A model generated the notes under the pieces. That model did not search any database. It worked only from the letters and a program-made list of their open reading frames with translations, and had not been told where the DNA came from. This document shows, piece after piece, positions 52,979 to 64,000 of a stretch of 64,000 nt of DNA. The stretch is taken from assembly GCA_001949185.1 (NCBI GenBank), contig BDGG01000001.1, positions 1,715,923 through 1,779,922 of the forward strand, in the 5' to 3' direction. The position numbers and the translations under genes were made by a program. Source of the stretch: Ramazzottius varieornatus. Its lineage: Eukaryota > Tardigrada > Eutardigrada > Parachela > Ramazzottiidae. Position 1 is the first letter of the stretch. Each line of letters begins with the position of its first letter.

Positions 52979-53589
52979 TCCAACTTTTACGTGTTCTTTC
53001 CAAAAGCAAATTTCTTGTCATGTCTCACCGGATGCTCAGTTCAAATTTGCTCAGCTTCAGAGATTAATTTACTGTGTGGCAGGCCCCCTTCAACGGTACT
53101 TCCTGAGTGTCAAATACTAGCTTATATCAAGTAGCTTTTGGTCTTCAGATTCAGCAAATACTGTCTGGAGATGCGTTTAGAAAACCTTCGTGTTGGGGTT
53201 TGTGTTCGAAATAAGATAAACAGGAAGGTGTCAGAGTTGATGAGGAGGGCAGGAAGGAAACATGGAAGCAACTTCCGGGTACATCACGCGAAACTAATCC
53301 TCCCTTCAAGCATCTGATCTGTGAATGAAATTCGTTGAAGAGAGCTTAGATAGAAATCATCGATCTGTTATTTTAACACTGCGGTTTCGGTCCAGCTTCC
53401 CTCCCTCTCCGAACTGAGTTTACACTTTACAGTAACCATGCCGTCAGAAAATCAGCGACGTGAAAACATGCTCGTTGTACATATTAACAAAGCATTCGAC
53501 GTGGGTCAATTCGACTACCGGAGTTTTTACCATAGTCCGTCATAGAACAGGGATACATTCCCCACAAATATCAAAAGGGTTTGGAAGGT
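52979..53589. other. MTR 3' region, nothing else recognised
   Basis: Probable 3' UTR and intergenic DNA. No gene, RNA or repeat was recognised. Confidence 0.4.
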
Positions 53590-54241
53590 TCACACAGTTG
53601 TTTCGTTTTCCAAGTGTATGGTCGGTGCGTAGTGCTCGGCGGTCCAAGAAGGTACGCGGCGAACCGGACTCCAGCTCGACGTACTGACTGCGGACCCACG
53701 ATGTTGGGTTTGGCGTTTCTTCCGTTCTCCGGCTTGCGCTACGGCTCGGACATCCTGTTTGCACGATATCCAGGAGCCACCTCGACTGAAAAGTAAACCG
53801 CTGTGCATGAGAACACCAAGATCCACTAAACGGGTTTGGTTTGACGAGCTGTACCTTGAGCGAACGACTAAGAGCAGGACGATTGAGCAAAATATGGACA
53901 GGATGATGAAAGTATGGATTATGGACTCGCCATCTTGGTCGTCTGCTGCCTCTTGGTTGGATGTTTCATTGTTCCAAGTCCGGTTAAGGAAGAACCGAGC
54001 TTCGGGAAACCCATTACGGAAACATGCGGCGATATTCTGTAGGCGCGATAGTAAACTCTGAAGCTGGTCGTTCTCTTCATCCTCGTGGATATCACTCTGA
54101 TGTCGCTCTTCAAAAAATTCCTGTGACTTGTCCATTAACGGTTTGGGCTCGGCCACACAACACCACGACTTCAAGTATCCGGGAAGCTCCTGTGCTGAAC
54201 CAGGAAGTTGAAAATCCAAAAGGCTGATGGTAGCATCGAAG
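53590..54241 (-). CDS. Unrecognised membrane-protein-like ORF (partial model)
   Basis: A stop-free minus-strand stretch with a plausible acceptor (CTCTGGTCAG) near 54250. It reads an acidic, Gln/Glu-rich segment (SQEFFEERHQSDIHEDEEN), two possible N-glycosylation sites (NRT and NET), then one strong transmembrane segment (IIHTFIILSIFCSIVLLLVV) followed by a basic stop-transfer sequence. After about 53820 the reading becomes doubtful; a very short intron to a different frame is possible. Upstream exons were not resolved, so no start codon is given. I recognise no family. Confidence 0.35.
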
Positions 54242-54259
54242 TGAACACTGACCAGAGAT

Positions 54260-55682
54260 GTTCAAAGCATTGATGAAGTAATGAACGGAGGTTTCTCAAG
54301 AAGTGCGTATTCAAAGGGCTGGAAGAGCGCGAGTGTGAAACAAGGAAGCGGAAAGGACGATGAAAGGAGCAATAACAGACAGCCGATAAGGCGTGAATAA
54401 AGTCGGCAAGTTTGAGCTTTGATCTTTATCAAATTGGACCAAGCCTTGGAGCAACGCAGAGGAGGAACTCTTCGGCCGTGATGGTTGCCGCATCGATCTC
54501 CAGCGTCCCAGCGTGCCATTTATTGGCGAACTACTACACTATGTTGATTGTCACCTTTCATGAAAGAGCTGGTGGTTGTACGGGTGATGAGTCTCCAAGT
54601 TGTTGGTGAATTGTCAGACACCATTAGCAAACAGTCAAAAGTGGATTGAGCTTGACGCTGCATGGAGCTCCTGGAGCACATCTCGGTGGGATTCTTGATA
54701 TCATTTAAACCTGATCCAAATGTATCAACCGGTACTGGACAGCAAGCGAATTTTGTTGGCACAGATATTGCAGATGTCCGCTATAAAACAAAAATAAATA
54801 AATGGGGCAGAAACGTAGGAAACAGTGCTGAAAGAAAAGCGGATAGGAAACAATTTTATAAGAAAACAATCTTGAGGATACAGTACGAGGTAAAGGTTGT
54901 AAACTTGGCCACCCCATACTGGGTTTGCAAAGTTAGCCACGGCTGTGGCGCCTATCGCTTGATTGACTATTTGATTGTCAGTCTTGGCTGTTTAACATGA
55001 GATTTCAACGTTCTTTTAACTGCGGATCTCTTGGATTCTCTGACTTCTCGTGTTAACTGTGCCTATTACCATTCGACAGCTCATTATTTTATCTTTCGAT
55101 CTATCCTTAAAAGTTTGGGATTGAGTGGTAGAGAACAGGCGAACTTAGACGGCTAACTTTACAAACCCGGTATGGGACGGATAACTTTACAACCTTTCCC
55201 TCGTACGTACATACAAACAGGGAGGCTTCGACCGACTTCAGCTAGCCGGTCACCTTAGCTAGGCCAGTGCAAAAAGACGAGAGCATGTGTTGTTTTCGAG
55301 AGTAGCGAGTAGTGTTTTTCTTCGTTTTTTTCAGATACTGTTTTGTTCTTGTGATCCGCGGATAGAGAATTGGATGATGAGCCTGCGTACACGTGTACCG
55401 GTAGAGACCGTTGAGTCCTGCTGCCCAGCAGCGAGAGAACTGGTCCACATTAATGCCACCACCCACCCAGGGTACACCCGTATTTTCAGGGGAAACCCTC
55501 GTGTTCCCTCGTCGGATGACCTCGTTGTTGAATCGTTGTTTTGGAAATTTCGTTAACAGACTAAGTCTTAACAGTTGAAGGTTTTTCTCCGGCAAGAAGT
55601 CTTCGGAAAAGCAACGATCTCTTGGCTGTCATATCGGTTGCTGCTGGCGCGGAAAGCTTGGGACAACTGATACTTACGAAGG
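54260..55682. other. Unresolved region upstream of IPO5
   Basis: Several exon-like minus-strand pieces occur at 54410-54700 but could not be phased together. The right half should hold the IPO5 promoter and 5' UTR. No repeat family was recognised. Confidence 0.35.
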
Positions 55683-58600
55683 ATGGATCTGGCGGCATTC
55701 AGCCAGCTTCTTCACCGACTAAAGAACACCGACAACGCCGCCAGAAAGGAGGCAGAGGTATGTGAATGATGCGGCTGTCCATTGCGAAATACTTTCGCGT
55801 GTGGGGTTGAACTGGTTTTCTTCGTATTTCAGGATGTTTTCGCGCAGCTCGAACCTGATTTCAAAGCCGTCAACCTGTTGAAGATCATTGGATCAGCACG
55901 TCCCACAGATCCCGCGGAAGTCGAGGTAAGATGGATATCTAGCCAATCAAGTCATCCCTAGTGTTCTTCGCATACGTTGATTGACTTATCAGTTACGACA
56001 TTTTTGGGAAATTTCGTTGGTTTTGAAACGTTTTGGTGGATTGTTTCGTAGATCGCTCTTTTGGCTTCGGTTCTTCTTCGTCGTCTCATCACAAGTGATT
56101 TCAGCAAATTCTACCAAAAGTTTACTCCAGAGAACCAGCGTTCCTTCCGCAATGAACTGCTGCGTCTCCTTCACGCCGACATTTCCCGCGACAAGACCCT
56201 CAAGAAGAAAATCTGTGATGCCATCACCGAAGTCCTCCGTAACATCCAGGAAGAAGGGGAACTGAGTTGGAAAGAACTCATCGAGTTTGTCTCCAACTCC
56301 CTCAGCGGACAAGAGAAACACCTCCAGCAATGCGCTTTGATGATTTTGAGGTGAGTCACCAAAACTATTTTTCTGGAATGTTCGGCTGTGGTGATTTATT
56401 CGATCATTCTCCTTTCAGTGATTATCCTGGGTTGTTCGGGGAAGAAGGTCGCAAGAAGATCACGCAACTGAAGACGCTGATCATTCGCGCGACGTCCGAT
56501 GAGAACTTTGAAATTCAGCAGCTGGCGGTGACGACGTTAATTCAGTTCATCATTGAAAACATCGAAGAAGATGAGGAAAAGCGCTTCATCAAGAATTTTC
56601 AGGATTGTATGTCGCATATCTACCGTGTGGCAGCAGAGTCCATCAAGCATGAAGATCCGACGGTGTTGAAGAACGTCATCGAGCTGGTGGAACATTGCCC
56701 GAAACTCTTCCGACAAGATATTCTAGCTCTGTTCGACTTCGCCACAACGGTACGTATGATTTTCCTTCCGTTCGTGACTTCCCAAAGTCACAGTATCGTT
56801 CCTGTTTTTTGGACGTTTGAAAGCCGGCTCTGGCTGGGCAAGAAAACTACCAGGTCTTTTTCTCAAGTGGCGCACTCTTCCAGTATTATTGGACGGTACC
56901 ATGCGCCACTCGCAGAATCGTTCTAGTCGAACAAACTACCAGATCGTTTTTTTCCTAGTGGCGCACTTTTCCGGTATTATTAGCTGGAAGCGTGCACCCC
57001 TTGCAGAAACGATGTGGTCGAGTCTGTTTGCTCAGCTTCCATTTGTATTTCAAAATTCTCACTACTCTATCTCTTTACAGACTATGAACAACCAGAACCT
57101 CGAACAAGATCTACGTCAGCTCGCCATGGAACTTCTGACGACATTGTGTGAGTCAGCACCGCAGATTGTCCGGAAGCAAGCTGAACCGAAAATTGCACCG
57201 TTTGGTAAAAATATGATCAATCCTTTGTCGTCGCTGAGGCGGTGTTGATACTGGGAAGTTATAGTTGTTCTTGTTTGTAGTGATGGGCATGCTGCTGATG
57301 ATGACGGAGCTCGAAGAGGACGAAGAGTGGTTGAAAGCTGACGAAAACAAGACGGAAGATGAAGACTCCAACTCCTACGTAGCTGAAAGCTCCATTGATC
57401 GTGTCGCATGTGCGCTAGGAGGAAAAGTCATGCTGAGACCGCTGCTGAACACCTGCCACGAAATGCTTCAACACAATGGTGAGACACTTTCGAACATTAA
57501 TAATTTTGGCAAGTCGGCAAACGCAGCTTGCAAGATCGTCATCTCAATTGGCGCGCGTTTCCATTGTTATGGGCTGGAAGTATGCGCCAGTGTGAGTAGC
57601 GATCTCGTTTGAAAACTCCCATTTCACTTCGGGGGCTTTCGACGCATTCCCTTCCTCTTGAACCATAGCTGGTCCCCTTCTGGTGGACCGGATAGGGAAT
57701 GTTCCTTTCTTTATAGACTGGCGCTTCCGTCACGCGGCGCTTATGGCGATCTCGGCTACCGGTGAAGGTTTGACCAAGTCGATGGAAAAACATATGGATG
57801 AGATTGTCAAAGTCTGCCAGAATAGCATCGTCGATCCCGTAAGTCTTAAGACTTAGTAGTTCCTCAACTCAATGTTTTCTTGGTATGTTTTCGTATTTTT
57901 TGAGTTTTTTCTACGAGTTATTTACGGCGGAATTGGGTTTGTAGCATCCACGAGTTCGTTACGCAGCCTGTAACTGCTTCGGCCAGCTCTCCACCGACTT
58001 TGCCCCCAACTTCCAAAAGAAATTCAAGAGCGTGGTGATTGAGACGCTGCTGTCGACAGTCACGAAGGATCCCGAACCCAGAGTCCAGTCGCATGCCGTG
58101 GCGGCACTGATCAACTTCACCGAAGAATGCGACGTCAAGATTTTGTCCAAGTTCTTGGACCCGTTGCTGACGGTACTGTATGGCACTTTGGAAACCAAGT
58201 TCAAAGAGGTACGTCTTCCGTGGTTGTCCTCCTTTGTCCTTTGACTAGTTTTCTCAGTGGTATTTTGGTTTTTTAGTTTCAAGCCACCGGAAAGAAACTG
58301 GTGTTGGAAAATGTGATCACTGTCATTGCTTCCATTGCGGACAAGATCGAGGATAAGTTTTCTCCGTATTACGACAAGTAAGTCTGGTGCTCTTTATCTT
58401 TTTCTAAGGATGACAATGGATTGCAGTGGAAGACTGAGGATTTATTGTGTAGGTTTATGCCGTACCTGAAGTTCATCGCGCAGAACATCAGCCAGAAGGA
58501 GTTCCGCTTGTTGCGCGGCAAGGCCATCGAGTGTATCTCTCTCATCGGCATGTGCGTGCCGAAACAACAGGTATAATTTTGGGGTTGTGAATGCTTTGTA

Positions 58601-61547
58601 GGGTCTTTATCAGACGATTTCTGCATCAGGAAAGGAACGTCCAGATTTCTGATAGATCTCTGAGGGTGTTTTACTGGTTTTCATAATTTTTCATCTACCA
58701 GCATACATTGGTGTTGCAACAATGGTTCAGGTCCCTGTATGCAGGTGCTTGAAGTGTCGTTCCTCTGGGTTTAGCGTTCACGAGGAGTGTTTGCTGACTT
58801 GTTATGGGTTACTTTTCAGTTCTTCCAAGATGCTAACGAAGTCATGCAGATGCTTCTCAAGACTCAGACTGGTGAAGATCAACTAGAAGCTGACGACGTG
58901 TCTTACTCTTACTACATCAATGCCTGGGGACGCATCTGTCGCATCCTCGGCAAAGAGTTCGCTCCGTACTTACCGCTGGTCATGCCACCGGTTCTTCGAG
59001 CCGCCGAACAAAAGGCCGAGATCTCGGTGGTGGACGAGGACGATGTGGAGGCTCATGAAGAGGACGGCGATTGGACCTTTATGAACATTAGCGGGGACAA
59101 ACAGAACGTGGGCATCAAGACGGCCGGACTGGACGAGAAGTCGGACGCCCTGGACATCATCCGAACATACGCTCAAGAACTGAAGGGCGAGTTTGCGCCC
59201 TACTTGGACCAGACCATCAAGCTGGTGGTGGATACGCTGAACTTCTTCGTTCACGAAGGTAAAAAGATTATTAAAATGGGAGCTCAGACCTTTTTCGTAA
59301 GTGACGCACGTTTCCGCCAATAAAGCTATGAACGTGCGCCACTGGGGAGAACGATCTTGTCGTCCGGGTTTGCCGAGCTCCGAAATAACTTCGATATCGT
59401 CCACTCTAACAGGAGAAAGTAACAACGGAAAAAGAAAAACGTTGCAAGTTTCTGAACTGGTGATTCGGCAGAAAAGGGCAGAAGATATTTTTCTCTGTGA
59501 AGTAGCAATATTTTGTGTTATTTTTCCAGGATGTCGACAGAACGCGGCTGGAGCTATCCCGCGCTTGCTGGATGTGGCCAAGACTCGGGGACATCCCTAC
59601 ATGTTAGAGATGTGGCGCTTCGTCTACCCGAAGCTGATGCAGTCGATGAAGGACGAACCGGACACCGAGACCTTGGGAGACAAGCTGGGCTGCTTGGCCG
59701 AGGTAAGTCTACGGCTTCGTTCGATCTCTTCTCACCACCAACATTCATTTGATGATAGTGGTAATGTCTTGCAGTCGGTGGTTGTGGTGGGCTCTGACGC
59801 GCTGCAGGAAGCCGATGTGGAGGAGATTTTCAAGGCCATGGAGACTACTTTGGACGAGTACTTTACTCGCGCTGATGATCGAATGAGTAAGAGAGCTTGT
59901 TTCCCCGGTTGATAGCGTGGGCCCTTTTGGGGGGTCAAGTCGCGAATATGGTTGGTCGTTGTAGAAATGCGAAATGATGATGACTATGACGAGGAGATGC
60001 AGGAGAACTTGGATGGAGACGCCAAGAGTGACTACTACTTGGTCTCTCGCATCAGCGACGTCGTCCACCATCTTTTCAAAGTCTATGGAGCTGCTATGTG
60101 TGGCCGCTTTGAGAAGTTCTTGAGCAGCTTGATGAAGCTAACAGTAAGCCGGGAAGAAAAGATAGCGAGTGGTTTTTTTACTGGTTTGTTGTTGTTGCTG
60201 CTGTTGAACTTCCGGTTGAACGACCTATGCTGAAAAATTGTCTCTTTTCAGGGAGCCGGACGTCCATTTCAAGAACTTCAATGGGCCATTTGTACCTTTG
60301 ACTCGCTACTTCAGTACGCCGGAGAGGTAAGAGATGAAATCGATAAATGTTCCTCTTTGCTGTTCCGAAATACAAATGGGAACGAAACGCGCGAGATCTT
60401 TGTTTGAAGTGGCGAATGTTCTCATTGTTATGGACTGGAAGAGTGCGCCAGTTGAGAAAAGGAGGTTGTACGTTTCGTTAACCGGTTCCCGAATTCTTCT
60501 GTGGTTGTTGAGATGACTTTGGATGTTATGTGGTTTGCAGAAAGCTGCAATGTATAAGGAGCTCTTTGTCCCAATTTTCAAAGTGGGGATTCGTCATGCC
60601 GAAGCGCCAGTCCGACAAGCTGCGGCTTTCGGTTGGGGCTTGATGGCTCAACATACCGGCGACGCGCTGACTGCCGAATGCGCCGAGGTTCTTCCAGTCC
60701 TTCTCGAGATCATCAGCCACCAGAACGCCCGAGCGGAAGAGAACGAAGGCCCAACTGAGAACTGCATTTCGGCCATCGTACGCTTTTTAAAATACCGACC
60801 CAAGATCATCGAAGCCCATGGAGCCATCGACGCCATGATTCCCCACTTTGTCAGCTGGCTGCCGGTAAGATGCATATAACACTGACAAGAAGATTACAAG
60901 CAGCAGAATTGGCGAACTTTTCAGACGAAAATATTATTTATGGAAATTGAATATTCGAAATGAGTTAGAAGAAAACAAGATTTTACCCAGATCATCGTTT
61001 CGAGTGGCGCAAATTTTCATTGTTACGGGCTGAGTGTGTGCGCCAGTCTGGAGGAGAATGATCTGGGTGGATTCTTTTGCCGACGTTCTACTGTATATTC
61101 GCCAGATTATGAAGGTTCGCTGGATTGAAACTTGGAATATCTTCGTAGGTTTACATTGATCCTGATGAGACGCCGGTCATCTACGACTACTTTGCCGACC
61201 TGATCGAGCGCAACCATCCAGCGGTAGTCGGACCAAACTTCGCCAACCTACCCAGAATTGTCGGCATCGTCGCGGAAGCCTTCGAGAAGGACGCGGTGGA
61301 GGAAGACGAGAGTGGTGGACAGGCCAATGTCGTGTACAACCGACTGGTCAACATCATCAAGCATATTCAGGTAAGTGAAGTCGGCTGAAGTTCTTTTGGT
61401 GAGAGGACATATTAAAGTGTTTTGGTTTTGTGCTTGCAGCAAGACAGCAACTTATTCCAGAATATCGTCAGTGGACTGAGCCAAGACCAGCAGGAAGCCT
61501 TGATGAAAGCCTTGACGAGTCCTCCGCGAGCGGTGAATGCTGCTTGA
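55683..61547 (+). CDS. IPO5: Importin-5 (karyopherin beta-3)
   Basis: HEAT-repeat nuclear import receptor for ribosomal and other proteins, regulated by Ran-GTP. Eighteen exons: 55683-55757, 55833-55925, 56052-56350, 56419-56749, 57081-57204, 57281-57478, 57717-57838, 57945-58208, 58277-58377, 58453-58570, 58820-59258, 59530-59702, 59775-59886, 59965-60143, 60252-60326, 60541-60864, 61149-61370 and 61440-61547; phases agree and give 1118 residues (human about 1100). Diagnostic blocks: [50 protein letters not shown], and [15 protein letters not shown] with [10 protein letters not shown] near the end. Introns 4, 6, 11, 15 and 16 carry foldback repeats. Confidence 0.96.
56830..57040. repeat. Intronic foldback repeats, copies 12 and 13 (tandem pair)
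   Basis: Two complete inner hairpins lie head to tail (about 56865-56918 and 56955-57005) in IPO5 intron 4. The piece between them (TCGAACAAACTACCAGATCG) repeats the left outer arm. A right arm TCGAGTCTGTTTGCTCAGC ends the pair. Confidence 0.8.
57514..57620. repeat. Intronic foldback repeat, copy 14
   Basis: GTCGGCAAACGCAGC is the left arm; inner arms are AATTGGCGCGCGTTTCCA / GGAAGTATGCGCCAGT around TTGTTATGGGC. It lies in IPO5 intron 6. Confidence 0.8.
59278..59381. repeat. Intronic foldback repeat, copy 15
   Basis: GGGAGCTCAGACC / GGTTTGCCGAGCTCC ends; inner arms GTGACGCACGTTTC / GAACGTGCGCCACT. It lies in IPO5 intron 11, 19 bp from the donor. Confidence 0.8.
60377..60490. repeat. Intronic foldback repeat, copy 16
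   Basis: GGGAACGAAACG / CGTTTCGTTAACCGGTTCCC ends; inner arms GAAGTGGCGAATGTTC / GAGTGCGCCAGTTG around TTGTTATGGAC. It lies in IPO5 intron 15. Confidence 0.8.
60985..61085. repeat. Intronic foldback repeat, copy 17
   Basis: CCCAGATCATCG / AATGATCTGGG arms with inner arms CGAGTGGCGCAAATTTTC / GTGTGTGCGCCAGTC around TTGTTACGGGC. It lies in IPO5 intron 16. Confidence 0.75.
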
Positions 61548-61732
61548 AGATTTTGAGCAGATGTTGGTGATCAGATTTCCAAACTATTTAAAATATCCCG
61601 CTTTTTTCAAGAACGATGAGATGTCTGGTCTGTTAAACTTATCTATGTGGAACCTTCAATCTGATATGTTACTTTGAGTGAGGAAAAGAATGGTTGGATC
61701 GGTGTTGCTGTTTTTATGGATTCTGTTGATGG

Positions 61733-61738
61733 AATAAA
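61733..61738 (+). promoter_or_regulatory. Poly(A) signal of IPO5
   Basis: AATAAA lies 186 nt after the IPO5 stop codon in T-rich 3' sequence. The next gene on the right is convergent, so this signal most likely serves IPO5. Confidence 0.6.
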
Positions 61739-61895
61739 ATTGGTAGTGATTGCCGAAGCGGTAAATATATCACGGTAAATAATATATCGGTAATCGTGAG
61801 TAAACTGTAGACGCGGTTTCAACTAATAATTACCGCTGTCCCCAAAAATTCATTATTCGAACGACATATTTCGATAAAATCTAGAGGCAAGAGAG

Positions 61896-63131
61896 TCAAC
61901 ACTCCAGATGTCTACATAACAGGTATCTTCTTTCAAAGGCCACGTCGGTATGTCGTGCTACTCGGTTGCAAGCTGGACATACCAACTTCATGTTTGGGTT
62001 GTCCCCCAACGCTTCAAAGTGGAGTCTGTAAAGTTCTTTGATACAGATTTTCATCCCTGTCTCTGCCGCTTCCCTGATTAACCCTCTTGCTGAGCGCAAC
62101 TTCTTTGCTTCCTTACTGAGTTGTTTGGTGACTTCGGAGGTTGCCGAGTCTCCAACGAGAGCCCACCTGACAACCGAAAGGCCCAAGAAATGGTCGAATG
62201 GCCAGGTCCCTATTGATTCCTTCGGGAAGCCGGCCTCGTACCCATTAGTCTTGCTTCCGTACGGGCAAAAGGTTGCGTTGTACGGCCCGGTGCATATCAC
62301 CGTTCCGTCCAGCATACATATTCTACGCACTGCGTCACGGTCGATTATCGATGAAGGTGGGTACAGCGTCCGTAGAGATTCGAACTGCCTTTTCGCGTGG
62401 GTCCACACAGGTTCAAACTCGGCCCACCGTTTATTGCGATTCATCTCATCCTCGACTTTTCCTTTCGTTGACTGCCACCAGGTAATCATCCGCTGTTTGA
62501 AAGTTTGCTCCACGATCTAAATTACTAACGGACAAGAGATGCACAATGATCGCAGGAGGATAACTTCTGGGAAAAACGCCTAGTGAAACTATTCGCCCCG
62601 AAGCGTTTATTTACCTTCGTTTTCGATAGCTCCTTCTCTCCAACGAAGAAATCTGGATCGCCATCGGGAGTGTTGAACAAAATTGCCTCGAGCTTGGCGA
62701 TTTTTGCTTTTTCTTGTGCTACTTTTTGAATCAGGGTCTGGATGATGATACTGTCCAAAACATCCTCCTCTTCCGTAGAGTTCTTGCTCGTAGGTAGTGA
62801 CGAAATGTGGGTCTGCAGGAAATCAAGTCTTCCCCTTGCAATCCGCATTCGATCTCCGGATGATTCCTGTTCAAGAAGCTCGTACACACAAGCAATCTAG
62901 CGAAGCTATAGAGTGTAAATAGATACCTGAATTATCACAGGTGAAATTGGGATTTGGTACTTTAAGAAAACTTCCGGTTACCTGCAAGATTCGTTCGTTC
63001 TTGTTGAACTTGTCCAGCGCGGGATTATCCTGTAATTTGATAAAGCTCCGGATGTGTACACGATCCCACTTAGAAATGAATGTGGTCTTTCGTAAGCCAT
63101 TAAGGAAGCTGGATGCGCACAGACTTTTCAT
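61896..63131 (-). CDS. Unrecognised three-exon gene, possible mitochondrial protein
   Basis: Exons 63131-62982, 62896-62615 and 62516-61896 join in phase 0 to give 350 residues from an ATG to a natural stop. The first 30 residues are basic, Ser-rich and amphipathic (MKSLCASSFLNGLRKTTFIS), as in a mitochondrial presequence. The middle is a coiled-coil-like segment (LIQKVAQEKAKIAKLEAI). The last exon is Trp- and Cys-containing, with WWQSTKGKVEDEMNRNKRW, GPYNATFCPYG and a terminal Cys cluster (VCPACNRVARHTDV...LLCRHLEC) that could bind a metal. I do not recognise the family. It is convergent with IPO5. Confidence 0.6.
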
Positions 63132-63340
63132 GGCGAGGGTGTGATCTTGTCTTCTAAGTTGAGAACAAATCCAGATGGAGATCGTAAATGAAAATTCCGC
63201 AGATCTGAACAGAGTTTGATTATATCCTTTGATTACATCCTCATTCATTGACGACCTCTACGGTATTCCGGATGGAGGACAATCACCGCAAATGTGTTTT
63301 TGCCAAAAACTGAACAGGCACAGGTCTCGTTACCAGCGGT

Positions 63341-63421
63341 ATTAGGTATTACCCGGGTATTTAACAGGTAATACCTAATGCTAAGCTATGAATACCTCCG
63401 GTATTTGAATTAGGTAATACC
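63341..63421. repeat. Palindromic ATTAGGTATTACC repeat
   Basis: ATTAGGTATTACC (63341-63353) is followed by its exact complement GGTAATACCTAAT (63367-63379) and by a near-copy ATTAGGTAATACC (63409-63421). It lies in the gap between the unrecognised gene and the small ORF. Confidence 0.7.
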
Positions 63422-63742
63422 GATACCGCGTTTGACACTGGTTTTTGGTTTCACCTTCCCAAAAAAAGCACTGATTCTCGAACGAATAATAATCCCGTTC
63501 ACAAGCCATGCAGCCTGAAGTTCAAAGCGCGATTCCGATTGGTCGTAGCCAGAAGCGTCTTCTTTTTTTATTCTCTGGCTTATTCAAGCCAGCTCTGGCC
63601 CCGAACAAAATCATTTTCGTACGAGATTGTGGCATGGTTTTTTCTGTCTTTCCATTTTGGACCCTGTTGGTTTACAGATCTTCGTTTTTTAAGGTTTTGA
63701 CTTCGGTACATGGTCTAGTCGAAACCAAACTGTCAAGTACTC

Positions 63743-63946
63743 TCATAATGCGGGAATGAAAATGTTCTTGAGCTCGACGGTAGGTTTCAGGTACTGGAGA
63801 GATTCAGCTTTGAAGCTGAGGGTTTGGACGTATTGCTGCATCTGCGTGGAGATGGCTTGTTCGTCCTTGGGATCGTAGTGTCCGGACAGCAGATCCATGT
63901 AGCGCTGGGTGGCCAGGGCCGACTTCCTGGGGCTTCTGCCTGCCAT
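63743..63946 (-). CDS. Small 67-residue ORF with upstream acceptor
   Basis: ATG at 63946 starts a basic N-terminus (MAGRSPRKSALATQRYMDLL), followed by a helical Gln-rich segment and a hydrophobic end (VELKNIFIPAL). An acceptor-like CTGTTTGCAG lies about 20 nt upstream, so a 5' UTR exon beyond the window is likely. Codon-level appearance suggests a real small protein, but I recognise no family. Confidence 0.4.
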   Translation of the reverse strand: MAGRSPRKSALATQRYMDLLSGHYDPKDEQAISTQMQQYVQTLSFKAESLQYLKPTVELKNIFIPAL

Positions 63947-64000
63947 CTCGTGTCTCCTGTACCTGCAAACAGAAAAGTCGATCGATTCAAAACGATCTGC

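Overview
This is a eukaryotic, almost certainly animal, genomic window of compact, intron-containing genes. The organism cannot be named from the sequence. The case for an animal rests on a Hippo kinase with a SARAH domain, a Yorkie/YAP co-activator with a TEAD-binding segment, LATS-type site, WW domain and C-terminal TWL motif, a p62-type autophagy receptor, LAMTOR2, ECD, a securin-like protein and a tRNA-Tyr with the usual intron. Most introns are 50-300 bp and nearly all are GT-AG. Exon limits below were read by hand from splice signals and checked by codon-phase continuity; no search or alignment was run.

Layout. 0.4-2.4 kb (-): GPCPD1, 3' part outside the window. 2.7-7.5 kb (-): complete ERCC6/CSB, 13 exons. 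7.8-8.6 kb: a non-autonomous hAT-like element with an imperfect 8-bp target duplication. 9.1-9.9 kb (-): LAMTOR2, divergent from ECD (11.2-15.0 kb, +). 15.2-16.2 kb (-): MRPL58/ICT1. 16.4-17.4 kb: ambiguous coding-like sequence on both strands. 17.6-18.4 kb (-): an unrecognised gene. 19.1-20.6 kb (-): SQSTM1/p62. 21.2-24.7 kb: a hAT transposase gene between two periodic AT/GC arrays. 26.1-27.5 kb (-): prothymosin-like acidic protein. 28.3-30.5 kb (-): Hippo/MST kinase. 30.5-35.3 kb: no supported gene. 35.3-38.5 kb (+): Yorkie/YAP. 39.4-40.3 kb (+): securin-like. 41.0-42.4 kb (+): NUDT9. 43.5-53.0 kb (+): cobalamin-dependent methionine synthase, whose 4.8-kb first intron holds a tRNA-Tyr and transposon-like DNA. 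53-55.6 kb: poorly resolved, one membrane-protein-like ORF (-). 55.7-61.5 kb (+): importin-5, 18 exons. 61.9-63.1 kb (-): an unrecognised three-exon gene. 63.7-63.9 kb (-): a small ORF.

Functional links. The Hippo kinase and its pathway output Yorkie/YAP are neighbouring, divergently oriented genes about 4.8 kb apart. p62 and LAMTOR2 both act around mTORC1/lysosome signalling, but they are not adjacent and nothing in the sequence ties them together.

The most striking repeat is a foldback family of about 100-130 bp: outer arms resemble GGCAAACAAACTCGA and its complement, inner arms read AAGTGGCGCAC / GTGCGCCACTT around a short loop. I found it at 16 places, and every one falls inside an intron of a gene modelled here. 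A second novel-looking structure is an alternation of about 20 nt AT-rich and 20 nt GC-rich blocks with a 38-42 bp period at three loci.
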